The notes below the pieces were generated by a model. That model did no database searches, was not told the DNA's origin, and saw nothing but the letters and a program-made list of their open reading frames with translations. The position numbers were made by a program, and so were the translations under genes. This document shows, in pieces, positions 1 through 8,550 of a stretch of 30,508 bases of DNA. How positions within the stretch are numbered: the stretch's first letter is position 1; the number at the start of each line of letters is the position of its first letter. Source of the DNA: an uncultured Formosa sp. (GTDB lineage: Bacteria; Bacteroidota; Bacteroidia; Flavobacteriales; Flavobacteriaceae); the NCBI GenBank assembly GCA_902516685.1, contig CABXZJ010000010.1, positions 1 to 30,508 on the forward strand, in the 5' to 3' direction.

Positions 1-1298
1 CGACGCTCTAAAAAGTAGTCACGATCTTTTTCAGCAATAGCCGTAGGTTTTAAACTTTTGTTTTGAACTGCTTTAGCATCATCTAATTTTTTTGGCACCC
101 AAATACGCCCATCATTTCTCAGAGATTCTGACATTAAAGTAAGTTTAGATTGGTGGTCACCTGAAACAGGTATACATGTAGGGTGAATTTGAGTGTAACA
201 CGGATTTGCAAAAAAAGCACCTCTTTTGTGAGCCTTCCATCCAGCAGTTACATTACTTCCCATAGCGTTTGTGGAAAGATAAAATACGTTCCCATAGCCT
301 CCAGATCCCAATACCACAGCATGAGCAGAATGTCGTTCTATTTCTCCTGTTATTAAATTGCGAGTTATTATTCCTCTGGCCTTACCTTCAACAATAACAA
401 CATCAAGCATTTCATGTCTATTATACATTTTTATCTTTCCACGACCAATTTGGCGGTTCATAGCTGAGTAAGCTCCTAACAATAATTGTTGACCTGTTTG
501 ACCTTTTGCATAGAATGTTCTGGAAACTAAAACGCCTCCAAAAGAACGATTATCAAGTAAGCCTCCGTAATCTCTGGCAAATGGGACGCCTTGAGCAACA
601 CATTGGTCAATAATATTTGTTGAAACCTCTGCAAGTCTGTGAACATTAGCTTCTCGAGATCTATAGTCGCCGCCTTTAACTGTATCATAAAAGAGTCTAT
701 ATGTCGAATCACCATCTCCCTGATAATTCTTAGCAGCATTTATGCCTCCTTGAGCCGCAATTGAATGTGCCCTTCTCGGAGAGTCTTGAAAACAAAACGC
801 CTTAACATTGTAGCCAAGTTCTGCTAGAGTAGCAGCAGCTGAACCTCCTGCTAAGCCAGTTCCAACAACAATTATATCAATTAGTCTTTTATTCGCTGGG
901 TTAACTAAATTAATTTTGTTTTTATGGTTTGTCCACTTAAGTTCAATAGGACCTTCAGGAATATTTGAATTTAAATTTTGGGAAAAGGATTTAGGTTTTA
1001 AATCTTTTAGAATTTCCTCAACATCAAAGTTTTTCACTTTTATTGTAAGTAACTTATTTTTTTTTAAATGTTGAGGATCAGAGTCTTTTATAGGATGTCT
1101 ATCGTCAGATTTATGCCAATTTGAGTCCCAATCCTGAAGTTTGCATTTAATACCAGTACTTTTTTTAATAATCTTTGGTTTGTTAGTTTTAGAACACTTG
1201 TAATAAAATCTTAAACATACCATTAATTCATCATCAGACTTATAACTGTCTTTAGGTTTCCTGTAGTTTAATGAGTAGGTTATTTTCTTGGTCTTCAT
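1..1298 (-). CDS. sdhA: Succinate dehydrogenase flavoprotein subunit with N-terminal arm-type DNA-binding-like extension (3' end outside window)
   Basis: This is the FAD subunit of the succinate:menaquinone oxidoreductase (complex II), which oxidises succinate to fumarate at the inner face of the membrane. I translated the open frame by hand; 432 codons lie in the window and the C-terminus is cut off. The SdhA part begins near residue 108 (NIPEGP, then KWTNHK). It has the FAD-binding VVGTGLAGG at 144-152, [11 protein letters not shown] around the likely flavinylated His, QIHPT, and SESLRNDGR with an active-site-type Arg. Residues 1 to about 107 are not part of normal SdhA. They are Lys-rich and contain [22 protein letters not shown] and HLKKNKLL, the pattern of the arm DNA-binding domain of Bacteroidota integrases. 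There is no in-frame Met between residue 26 and the flavoprotein core, so the extension appears to be translated. sdhC lies 84 bp upstream; sdhB is expected beyond the left edge. Confidence 0.95.
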   Translation of the reverse strand, partial: MKTKKITYSLNYRKPKDSYKSDDELMVCLRFYYKCSKTNKPKIIKKSTGIKCKLQDWDSNWHKSDDRHPIKDSDPQHLKKNKLLTIKVKNFDVEEILKDLKPKSFSQNLNSNIPEGPIELKWTNHKNKINLVNPANKRLIDIIVVGTGLAGGSAAATLAELGYNVKAFCFQDSPRRAHSIAAQGGINAAKNYQGDGDSTYRLFYDTVKGGDYRSREANVHRLAEVSTNIIDQCVAQGVPFARDYGGLLDNRSFGGVLVSRTFYAKGQTGQQLLLGAYSAMNRQIGRGKIKMYNRHEMLDVVIVEGKARGIITRNLITGEIERHSAHAVVLGSGGYGNVFYLSTNAMGSNVTAGWKAHKRGAFFANPCYTQIHPTCIPVSGDHQSKLTLMSESLRNDGRIWVPKKLDDAKAVQNKSLKPTAIAEKDRDYFLER

Positions 1299-1310
1299 AC
1301 TATGATGTTG

Positions 1311-1341
1311 CAAAATTAGTTATTTAAAAAATAAAGTCAAA
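1311..1341 (-). promoter_or_regulatory. Bacteroidota-type promoter for the extended sdhA
   Basis: Read on the minus strand, TTTG (1338-1341) is followed after 19 bp by TAATTTTG (1311-1318), an exact match to the Bacteroidota primary-sigma consensus TTTG-N19-TAnnTTTG. Only 12 bp separate it from the ATG at 1298, so the 5' leader would be very short. It supports the upstream start and means sdhA may be transcribed separately from sdhC. Confidence 0.7.
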
Positions 1342-1344
1342 GAA

Positions 1345-1365
1345 TTGTAACACTTTTTGTAACAC
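1345..1365. repeat. Two 9-bp direct repeats upstream of the sdhA promoter
   Basis: TTGTAACAC occurs at 1345-1353 and again at 1357-1365 (plus-strand reading), a 12-bp period with TTT between the copies. The pair ends 3 bp from the -33 element of the sdhA promoter, where an activator or regulator site would be expected. What binds it is unknown. Confidence 0.6.
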
Positions 1366-1382
1366 ATTTTAATTAAAATAAA

Positions 1383-2060
1383 TTAATGAAATAAATGGTG
1401 AAAAATTGCTATACAAATAAAACCTATTGGGATAGATAATGAATATATTTTTCCAAAAGTTTTGAGGCTTTTTGTGTATTTATTATTAGCACCTACAGAC
1501 TGAAAAGCTGAGTTAAATCCATGAAGTAGATGAAGTGATAAAAACATAAATCCCAAACAATACAAAATCACACGCCAAAGTGGTATGAATTTGTGTTGTA
1601 ATTCTTCAAAGTAGCGATACCCTTCACCATTTTCAAGAAGTCCAGATGTGTCACCAACAATATACTTAGTGTTAATTTCTGGAATCCAAAAATCTATGAA
1701 GTGTATTACTAAAAAAACTAAAATAAATGCACCACTGTATATCATATTTCTGCTTACCCAAGATGAATTGGCTTTTCCATTGTTAACAGCGTACTTAACC
1801 ACTCTAGAGGATCTGTTTTTGTACTCCAATATGAAACCCATTAGAAAATGGAATATAACTCCAACAATCAGAATTGGCTGTAAAACGAATTGTACAAGTG
1901 GATTTGTGCCCATAAAATGCGAAACTTCATTGAATAGTCCAGGGTTAAATACTGATAAAATATTTATAGCAAAGTGTTGAATTATAAAGACCATTAGAAA
2001 AAAAGCCGATAGAGCCATTGCAATTTTTCTTCCAATTGAAGAGTTTAAAAACTGATTCAT
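1383..2060 (-). CDS. sdhC: Succinate dehydrogenase cytochrome b subunit
   Basis: This is the membrane anchor of complex II, carrying haem b and passing electrons to menaquinone. The 225-residue protein has five hydrophobic segments, at about residues 13-35, 56-76, 107-127, 160-182 and 203-222, with histidines inside or near them (for example QHFAIN, FHFLMGF, VIHFIDF, LHLLHGFN), as in the single-anchor Bacteroidota/epsilon type SdhC. It starts with NSSIGRKIAMALSAFFL, typical of flavobacterial SdhC. It precedes sdhA on the same strand. A well-formed promoter lies upstream. Confidence 0.93.
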   Translation of the reverse strand: MNQFLNSSIGRKIAMALSAFFLMVFIIQHFAINILSVFNPGLFNEVSHFMGTNPLVQFVLQPILIVGVIFHFLMGFILEYKNRSSRVVKYAVNNGKANSSWVSRNMIYSGAFILVFLVIHFIDFWIPEINTKYIVGDTSGLLENGEGYRYFEELQHKFIPLWRVILYCLGFMFLSLHLLHGFNSAFQSVGANNKYTKSLKTFGKIYSLSIPIGFICIAIFHHLFH

Positions 2061-2084
2061 ATTGTGGATTTAAACTTAATTACA

Positions 2085-2116
2085 CAAAGGTAATTCACAA
2101 TATGCTTTTAGGCAAA
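2085..2116 (-). promoter_or_regulatory. Promoter of sdhC
   Basis: On the minus strand TTTG (2113-2116) is followed after 20 bp by TACCTTTG (2085-2092), matching the Bacteroidota consensus. It lies about 25 bp before the sdhC start codon. Confidence 0.65.
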
Positions 2117-2216
2117 AGCTTTAAGGATTAATTTTGGAAATTTAGATTATTTATAAATAGAGTTTTTAATCAACCCTTTTTTAAATTTACGATTTTAAGT
2201 TTCAATCTAAAATATT

Positions 2217-2224
2217 TACATTTG
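2217..2224 (+). promoter_or_regulatory. Probable -7 element of the M24 aminopeptidase gene
   Basis: TACATTTG matches TAnnTTTG 14 bp before the start codon. I see no good TTG at the expected -33 distance, so only half of the promoter is supported. Confidence 0.4.
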
Positions 2225-2238
2225 AAAAAAGATAATAA

Positions 2239-3531
2239 ATGAAATATTTTGCTATAGACTCCAACCTTTTTATTAAAAATAGGGTAAAGTTAAGTTCGCA
2301 GATGCATGCAAGCTCGATAGCTGTTTTCAACTCTAATGATATTTTTACAACAGGGGCAGACAGTACTTTAACATTCCATCAGCACAGAAATATTTTTTAC
2401 TTAAGTGGAATTGATCAAGAGGAAAGTATATTAGTTTTATTTCCTGATGCAAAAAATCCAAAACATCGAGAAATTTTATTTGTAAAGAAAACCAATAATA
2501 AGATTGCCATTTGGGAGGGAGCAAAACTTACTAAAAAACAAGCAACGGAAATATCTGGTATTCAATCTGTGTATTGGTTAGATGAATTTGAAACTATCTT
2601 TGAACAGCTCATGGCACAAACTCAAATAATTTATATTAATAATAATGACCATTACCGTAAAGCAATCCAAATGGAAACACGTGAGGATCGTTTTATCAAA
2701 ATGGTAAAAAGTAAATATTCTAATCATTCTTTTGAAAATAATTTCCCAATCATGGAATCACTTCGTGGAGTCAAAGAAAAAGAGGAAATTAATTTAATTC
2801 AAAAAGCATGTAATATAACTGAAAAGGGATTTAAGCGAGTTTTAGGTTTTATTAAGCCAGGTGTAATGGAGTACGAAATTGAAGCAGAATATATACATGA
2901 GTTTTTGATAAATCGCTCCAAAGGCTTTGCCTATACACCAATTATTGGATCAGGTTATAATGCTTGTGTTTTACATTATATTGAAAACAACCAATCTTGT
3001 AAAAATGGTGAGATGCTTCTAATGGATGTAGGTGCAGAGTATGCTAATTACTCTAGTGATATGACCCGTACTGTCCCGGTCAATGGACGTTTTACTCCGC
3101 GTCAAAAGGCTGTTTACCAGTCCGTTTTAAATGTTAAAAATAAAGCTACTCAAATGCTCGTTTCAGGCGTAATATGGAAAGATTACCACAAAGAAGTTGG
3201 AAAGATTATGACTTCAGAATTGTTGGGCCTGGGATTAATTGACAAGGCGTCTATTCAAAATCAAGATATTAATTTTCCAGCGTATAAAAAATATTTTATG
3301 CACGGTACTTCACACCATTTAGGATTAGATACTCACGATTTCGGAAACCTGAAATCTCCTATGGTTGCTAATATGGTTTTAACAGTTGAGCCTGGAATAT
3401 ATATTCCAGAAGAAAAAATGGGAATCAGACTTGAAGACGATGTCGTTATTCAGGATTCTGGCCCACCACTAAATCTAATGAAAAATATTCCTATCGAAAT
3501 TGATGATATTGAAAGTATGATGAACTCTTAA
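2239..3531 (+). CDS. pepP: Xaa-Pro aminopeptidase (M24B family)
   Basis: This cytoplasmic dimetal peptidase removes an N-terminal residue preceding proline. The 430-residue length is normal for aminopeptidase P. Residues 1 to about 170 form the AMP_N domain and the rest the pita-bread fold. All expected metal ligands are visible: D263 in MDVGAEY, D274 in SSDMTR, His in HGTSHHLGLDTHD (from residue 355), Glu in LTVEPGIYIP and Glu in GIRLEDDVV. It starts at an ATG in an A-rich context just after a -7 element, and appears monocistronic. The downstream gene is convergent. Confidence 0.93.
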   Translation: MKYFAIDSNLFIKNRVKLSSQMHASSIAVFNSNDIFTTGADSTLTFHQHRNIFYLSGIDQEESILVLFPDAKNPKHREILFVKKTNNKIAIWEGAKLTKKQATEISGIQSVYWLDEFETIFEQLMAQTQIIYINNNDHYRKAIQMETREDRFIKMVKSKYSNHSFENNFPIMESLRGVKEKEEINLIQKACNITEKGFKRVLGFIKPGVMEYEIEAEYIHEFLINRSKGFAYTPIIGSGYNACVLHYIENNQSCKNGEMLLMDVGAEYANYSSDMTRTVPVNGRFTPRQKAVYQSVLNVKNKATQMLVSGVIWKDYHKEVGKIMTSELLGLGLIDKASIQNQDINFPAYKKYFMHGTSHHLGLDTHDFGNLKSPMVANMVLTVEPGIYIPEEKMGIRLEDDVVIQDSGPPLNLMKNIPIEIDDIESMMNS

Positions 3532-3581
3532 TAGCAACAATTAAAAAAAATTGTGATAAAACTATTCAATTTTGATTTGAT

Positions 3582-3962
3582 CTAATTAGATAAAATTTCT
3601 AATTTTATAACCTCATATGTTTCTTTATCTCCAATAGAGTTAACAGTTGAAATCAAAAGTGCATTGTCAATTTTAGTTTTGTCAAATTCAATGGATGCTA
3701 TTTCTTTTTTAAAATTAACTTTAGCTTTATTCACACCATCTAAATTGGCTAATTTTTTTTCAATAGTTTTTGCGCAACCCACTTCGCAAGACATTCCTTT
3801 TATTGTAAGCGTTGCATTCACATAATTAAGGGGTTGTGTTTGAGTTCTTTCTTCACTAATGCTAGAGTTATTAGTTGAAATTGAGATAATTTCTGGTTTT
3901 GGGTGTTGTTTACAGCCAAAACACATTATAAAAAAAATTATAAATAAGGATTTGAGATTCAA
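3582..3962 (-). CDS. Heavy-metal-associated (HMA) domain lipoprotein
   Basis: This is a small exported metal-binding protein of 126 residues. A hydrophobic signal (residues 3-16) ends in a lipobox-like CFGC, so Cys17 should be lipidated. After a Ser/Thr-rich linker comes one HMA fold (about residues 49-118) with TIKGMSCEVGCAKTIEKKL. The metal site reads CEVGC, that is CxxxC instead of the classical CxxC; this variant is, as I recall, common in Bacteroidota homologues. Family knowledge suggests copper or mercury binding; handling of copper in the periplasm is inference. The gene stands alone, convergent with pepP and divergent from the exporter gene. Confidence 0.8.
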   Translation of the reverse strand: MNLKSLFIIFFIMCFGCKQHPKPEIISISTNNSSISEERTQTQPLNYVNATLTIKGMSCEVGCAKTIEKKLANLDGVNKAKVNFKKEIASIEFDKTKIDNALLISTVNSIGDKETYEVIKLEILSN

Positions 3963-4062
3963 TGTTTTAATTTTTAATTAGTTAAGACTGAGTCAAATTT
4001 AATATTTTTTTGGGATACAAAAGCATGATTTTTTCCAATTTTTGTCTTAAAATATATATAAA

Positions 4063-4935
4063 ATGTCAAATAAATTTAAAAAATGGATTTCCCTTTTATT
4101 ACTTTCTTTTATATGGGGAAGCTCTTTTATTTTAATAAAAAAAGGATTACTAGGTCTAACCCCGCTACAGCTGGGAAGTTTTCGAATTGTTATTTCGGCT
4201 TTGATTATTTTTATTATTGGTTTTAGAACTTTAAGAGGTTTAAATAAAATACAATGGAAATGGTTAGCCCTTTCGGGCTTCTTAGGCAGTTTTTTTCCAT
4301 CGTTTTTATTTGCTTATGCAGAGACCCAAGTGGATAGTGCAATTGCGTCGATTTTAAATTCTTTGGTTCCTTTGAATACTGTCGTATTGGGTTATATACT
4401 TTTTAAAATAAAATCAAATGGTTTTCAGGTCAGTGGTGTGATTATTGGTTTTATTGGAGCTGTGCTATTAATATTAGAGGGGGCTGAATTAAACCCAAAT
4501 CAAATCTATAGCTACAGTGGGCTTATTATCTTAGCTACACTTATGTACGCAGCTAATGTTAATATTATTAAAAGACATCTAAACGAGGTCCGACCTTTAG
4601 CTATTGCTATGGCTAATTTTGTTGTAATTTTTATTCCTGCTTTTTTAGTTCTTATTTTTTCTGGTGGCTTTAAACCAGAAACTATTTCTACTCCATCTTT
4701 TTTCCCCGCCATTGGATGCGTATTCCTTCTGTCTCTTTTTGGCACCGCCTTGGCTAAGATATTGTTCAATAATTTAATCCAAATTTCTACTCCAGTATTT
4801 GCTTCTTCAGTTACTTATTTAATGCCTTTTGTAGCATTACTTTGGGGCTTTTTAGACGCAGAATTTTTTAATTTTACGCAAGGTATTGCAGTATTAATTA
4901 TTTTAAGTGGTATTTATTTGGCTAATAAAAAATAA
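4063..4935 (+). CDS. DMT superfamily (EamA family) transporter
   Basis: This is an inner-membrane metabolite exporter of unknown substrate. The 290-residue protein has about ten transmembrane segments in two EamA repeats; the first opens with ISLLLLSFIWGSSFILIKKG, the typical EamA start, and the second begins near residue 150. Length and layout are normal. Members export amino acids, purines or other metabolites, and the sequence does not tell which. It is followed at once by a strong hairpin terminator shared with the convergent M16 operon. Confidence 0.88.
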   Translation: MSNKFKKWISLLLLSFIWGSSFILIKKGLLGLTPLQLGSFRIVISALIIFIIGFRTLRGLNKIQWKWLALSGFLGSFFPSFLFAYAETQVDSAIASILNSLVPLNTVVLGYILFKIKSNGFQVSGVIIGFIGAVLLILEGAELNPNQIYSYSGLIILATLMYAANVNIIKRHLNEVRPLAIAMANFVVIFIPAFLVLIFSGGFKPETISTPSFFPAIGCVFLLSLFGTALAKILFNNLIQISTPVFASSVTYLMPFVALLWGFLDAEFFNFTQGIAVLIILSGIYLANKK

Positions 4936-4938
4936 ATA

Positions 4939-4964
4939 AAAAGACCGCTATTTAGCGGTCTTTT
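4939..4964. terminator. Bidirectional intrinsic terminator
   Basis: AAGACCGCTA (4941-4950) pairs with TAGCGGTCTT (4953-4962), flanked by A and T runs on both sides. The hairpin sits between convergent genes (EamA transporter and M16 operon) and can serve both strands. Confidence 0.85.
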
Positions 4965-4985
4965 AAAATTGTTATAGACTAATTT

Positions 4986-7079
4986 TTATTTAAAATCTTC
5001 TTCTGTTACCCCAGAGTTAATAAGTACTTCTTTGGCATCAAAAAGAAGAATTTGTGGACCAACAGTAACTTTTTGACTAAATGGTATTAATATACCATTA
5101 ACTTCTCTATAGTCGGAGTGTACTGTAATGGATGTCATACTTTGTCCTTGAGCTTCTTGGGATTCTTCCACTCTTACAAGAAGTCCAGAGATAGCATCAT
5201 AATAGCGAAAAGATTCTTCAGAACCATTCACTTTAATTTTGTAAACTTCTTTACCGTCTATGTCACTTAGGCTGATGAGCTCAATATCATCTGATGTATA
5301 ATGAGATTCAGGGAACAATACCTTTTCACTAGATTTAACATCAATATCTTCTTTACTCATTGGGTTTTTCATTCCTCCTTGTTCAGAATATCCTGATTTA
5401 CCGTCAAATTTTTCTTTCATCATTGTTCCCATCCCAGGAACGATTATCTCCGTAGAGCTTTTATTTGGCACCATAGATTTTCGAATCGCAGTTGGCTTAA
5501 AAGGAGCACCTTCAATTGTCATTTCAGCGCTAAATAGAAGCGTTTTCACACCATCAACCGCATCTTTACCTCCGATAGCTTCAATGTAAGACACCATGAT
5601 CGAAGTTGCATTAATTCCTTCTGGTATTGGTTTTGAAAATTCTGGCTTCTCTGTCGGATTTGCATACTTGTCAAAATATTTGATTGGTATTCCAGTTTTT
5701 TCAAGATTAGTTATAATATCACTGCCTTTTCCAACAATAATAATTCTAGCATTATCAACGCTGAAATAAGTATTTGCAACTCGTTTTACGTCTTCAACAC
5801 TAACAGCATTAATTTTCTCTAAATAGTTTTCGTAGAAAGTATCAGGTAGATTATTGTATATGACATCAAGTGCATATCCAGCAACCGTGGAAGGTCTTTC
5901 TAAAGCTAGCACAAAGTCGCCTACGTATTTTGCTTTAGCATTTTTTAGTTTTTCTTCGTCAACAAAAGTATCTCGAATTTTATTTATTTCCTTAATGGTT
6001 TCTACTACAGCGCTATCGGTAACCATATTTCTAACAGCAGTACTAGCAGTAAATCTTGAAACTTTATATCTTGATGCTCCAATACCAGATCTGGCTCCGT
6101 ATGTGTATCCGTTTTCTTCTCTTAGATTCATATTTAAGTAACTATTAAATCCTCCTCCTAAAATCTTATTAGCAATTAGAACTGCGTGATAATCATCATC
6201 ACTCATGGATAATTTAACATTGGATGTAAGGGAAATATTAGATTGTACAGCATTTGGCATATCTACAAAATTAATCTCAGTTTTAAGCACATTGGCTTTC
6301 GCTGTTGGAGTAGTTTTTTCTAAAGTATTTGATGCTTCCCAATTACCAAATTTCTTTTTTATTAGCTTTTTAATCGATTTATAATTTACATCTCCAACTA
6401 TAACAATATAGGCGTTATTAGGCTTAAAATAAGAATTATAAAAATCGATTACATCTTCTAAATTTATATTTTTCAAACTCTCTTCTGAAACAAATTCACC
6501 GTAAGCAGAATCTTTACCATAGGAAAGTGCACTTCCCACTCTAGAGGCTGCTGCATCAACACTATTCTCATCTCCTTTGAGTCCTTCAAGTGCACGTTCT
6601 TTTTCTTTTTCAAATTCATCTAAAGTAAACAATGGATTGATTGCTGCATCGGCCATAAGCTCGATAATTCTATTTTGATATTTAGATAATGAACTTGCAA
6701 ATCCACTTTGAGCACCAAACCCAAGGCTAGCTCCAAGAAAATCAATTTCATCATTAAAATCATCTTTAGATATACTAGTAGTTCCATTTCCCAACATAGC
6801 TGAAAGAAGACTGGAAACACCAGATTTATCTCCTTCATATATGGGGCCATTATCAATTCTCATTGAAATTGATAATCTGGGTAGTTTGTGATTTTCAACA
6901 ACTAAAACTGTAATTCCATTTTTTAATTCGAAGGTCTGTGGTTTTTCCAAAGTTATTTTAGGAGATGGTCCTGGTTTAGGCTGAACAGACCTATCAATTT
7001 GGGCAAATATTAACCCGCTAAATAAAACGCAAATCGCTAGAGTTAATAATCTTAGATAATAATTTTTTTGATTTTTCAT
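4986..7079 (-). CDS. M16 family peptidase-like subunit without zinc site, with C-terminal LolA-like domain
   Basis: This is an exported (signal peptide about residues 1-26, ending IFAQ) insulinase-family protein of 697 residues. Two M16 lobes span about residues 45-470. The HxxEH zinc motif is missing: the matching positions read SGVSSLLSAML, with Ser90, Ser93 and Ala94. It keeps the Arg/Tyr motif of non-catalytic partners (LREENGYTYGARSG). The rest, about 485-697, resembles a LolA-like beta domain (KTLLFSAEM, YYDAISGLLVRVEES, YREVNGILIPF). By analogy with characterised M16B heterodimers it should complete the active site of the catalytic subunit encoded just upstream; the two genes are separated by 2 bp. 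Substrates are not predictable. Confidence 0.88.
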   Translation of the reverse strand: MKNQKNYYLRLLTLAICVLFSGLIFAQIDRSVQPKPGPSPKITLEKPQTFELKNGITVLVVENHKLPRLSISMRIDNGPIYEGDKSGVSSLLSAMLGNGTTSISKDDFNDEIDFLGASLGFGAQSGFASSLSKYQNRIIELMADAAINPLFTLDEFEKEKERALEGLKGDENSVDAAASRVGSALSYGKDSAYGEFVSEESLKNINLEDVIDFYNSYFKPNNAYIVIVGDVNYKSIKKLIKKKFGNWEASNTLEKTTPTAKANVLKTEINFVDMPNAVQSNISLTSNVKLSMSDDDYHAVLIANKILGGGFNSYLNMNLREENGYTYGARSGIGASRYKVSRFTASTAVRNMVTDSAVVETIKEINKIRDTFVDEEKLKNAKAKYVGDFVLALERPSTVAGYALDVIYNNLPDTFYENYLEKINAVSVEDVKRVANTYFSVDNARIIIVGKGSDIITNLEKTGIPIKYFDKYANPTEKPEFSKPIPEGINATSIMVSYIEAIGGKDAVDGVKTLLFSAEMTIEGAPFKPTAIRKSMVPNKSSTEIIVPGMGTMMKEKFDGKSGYSEQGGMKNPMSKEDIDVKSSEKVLFPESHYTSDDIELISLSDIDGKEVYKIKVNGSEESFRYYDAISGLLVRVEESQEAQGQSMTSITVHSDYREVNGILIPFSQKVTVGPQILLFDAKEVLINSGVTEEDFK

Positions 7080-7081
7080 GA

Positions 7082-8398
7082 TTAGTTTACTTTTTTAGGT
7101 AAATACTCTAGTAACGCTCTTTCGTCAGCTTTGAGATATTTGTTAGCGACATCTCTTATTTCTTCTCTTGTAATAGATCGGTATATGTCTATTTCATTGT
7201 TTATTAAATTTACATCACCATATAGCATGTAGTATCGAGCTAGAGAATTTGCAATTCCAGAAATACTTGAGTTAGAATTAACAAAACTATTTTCAAATTG
7301 ATTTTGTAGTTTCTGATATTGTCTTTCTGAAATTAAATCAGTTTTTAGGATTTCAATTTCCTCATCGATTTCGTTGATTAATGTCATTAATTTTACATCA
7401 CCTAGAGGGAGAGCAAAAAGAGCATACGTACCATAATCTTCTTGACTTATATTAACCGCCTGAACAGCTAAAGCTAGTTTTTGATCATCAACTAATTTTT
7501 TGTATAAGACTGAACTTTTACCTCCGCTCAAATATGAAGAAATCATACTCAAAACGTAAGTATCTCGATTCTTGTTAGATGGGGTTCTGTAAGCACCTAT
7601 TATTGCTGGTATTTGTATATTTGCATCATAAGCTTTAGCTATTACGTCTTGCGAGACAGGATCTTCTTTAGGAAAGTTTCTTTCAATATCTTTGCCCCTA
7701 GGGATTGGCCCAAAATAAGCTTCAATCATTGATTTAGTTTTTTCAATATTAATATCTCCAGCAACAACTAATACAGCATTGTTGGGGACATAGAATTTCT
7801 TATTAAACTCTTGAAATTCTTCTAGTGTAGCAGCATCTAAATGCTCCATTTCTCCTATTGTAGTTCCTTTATAAGGGTGTTTTTTGAAAATTAATTTTTT
7901 AATTTCAGCTAGAATATTCCCATAGGGTTGGTTGTCAACTCTGAGTCTTTTTTCTTCCTTCACAACCTCATTTTGGGTATCTACTCCAATTTGATTGATT
8001 ACAGGGTGAAGTAATCTCTCGGATTCCATCCAAAGGCCAAGTTCTAAACTATTAGATGGGAAAATTTCATAATAGTAGGTTCTATCGTCCGTTGTGTTAG
8101 CATTATTTGAACCACCATTTGAAGTTACAATAGTAAACCATTCACCTCTTGGGATATTTGCTGTTCCTTCAAACAATAAGTGCTCAAAAAAGTGAGCAAA
8201 TCCAGTCCTTTCTGGATTCTCATCTTTTGCTCCGACGTGATACATGACTGCAGTTGTCACAACTGGAGCGGTATTGTCTTGATGAAGAATGACATGCATA
8301 CCATTATCTAAGTCGTATTCTGTAAAATCAACTTGTTGGGCATTTAAAATTGTATTGCTGAGCAATACAACTGTAAATATTAAAAAAATCTTTTTCAT
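7082..8398 (-). CDS. M16 family zinc metallopeptidase, catalytic subunit
   Basis: This is an exported peptidase of 438 residues with signal peptide MKKIFLIFTVVLLSNTILNA. The zinc site is intact: HFFEH at residues 69-73 and the third ligand Glu149 in NEVVKEEKR, 76 residues after the second His, which is the classical M16 spacing. The second lobe covers about residues 210-438 and contains GGKSSVLYKKLVDDQ. It is the first gene of a two-gene operon with the zinc-less partner; together they should form an M16B heterodimer in the periplasm that degrades peptides. Confidence 0.93.
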   Translation of the reverse strand: MKKIFLIFTVVLLSNTILNAQQVDFTEYDLDNGMHVILHQDNTAPVVTTAVMYHVGAKDENPERTGFAHFFEHLLFEGTANIPRGEWFTIVTSNGGSNNANTTDDRTYYYEIFPSNSLELGLWMESERLLHPVINQIGVDTQNEVVKEEKRLRVDNQPYGNILAEIKKLIFKKHPYKGTTIGEMEHLDAATLEEFQEFNKKFYVPNNAVLVVAGDINIEKTKSMIEAYFGPIPRGKDIERNFPKEDPVSQDVIAKAYDANIQIPAIIGAYRTPSNKNRDTYVLSMISSYLSGGKSSVLYKKLVDDQKLALAVQAVNISQEDYGTYALFALPLGDVKLMTLINEIDEEIEILKTDLISERQYQKLQNQFENSFVNSNSSISGIANSLARYYMLYGDVNLINNEIDIYRSITREEIRDVANKYLKADERALLEYLPKKVN

Positions 8399-8459
8399 AA
8401 TTTACGTTTAATTAGTGATTGTTTGACGTTTGTTAAAGGATTTTGTTACAATTAAAGTC

Positions 8460-8467
8460 CAAATATA
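8460..8467 (-). promoter_or_regulatory. Probable -7 element of the M16 operon
   Basis: On the minus strand this reads TATATTTG, a match to TAnnTTTG about 60 bp before the start of the catalytic M16 gene. The -33 element is not clear. Confidence 0.4.
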
Positions 8468-8550
8468 ACTAAATAATTCATTGCTTTCTACAAGTAATAA
8501 AAGTTTTCTTTTGTAATCACGAGAATATCTAAAACAATGACATAAAATAA

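Noticed and set aside
527..739. A 70-codon open frame on the minus strand
   Set aside because: It lies in another frame of the well-supported sdhA coding sequence and shows no recognisable protein pattern.
960..1298. Treating the sdhA extension as untranslated leader or a separate remnant gene
   Set aside because: There is no stop between it and SdhA and no in-frame Met at the normal start; a promoter directly precedes the upstream ATG. A non-ATG internal start remains possible but is the weaker reading.
3537..3555. ACAATT/AATTGT inverted repeat between pepP and the HMA gene as a terminator
   Set aside because: The stem is A/T-only apart from one pair, and no T run follows.
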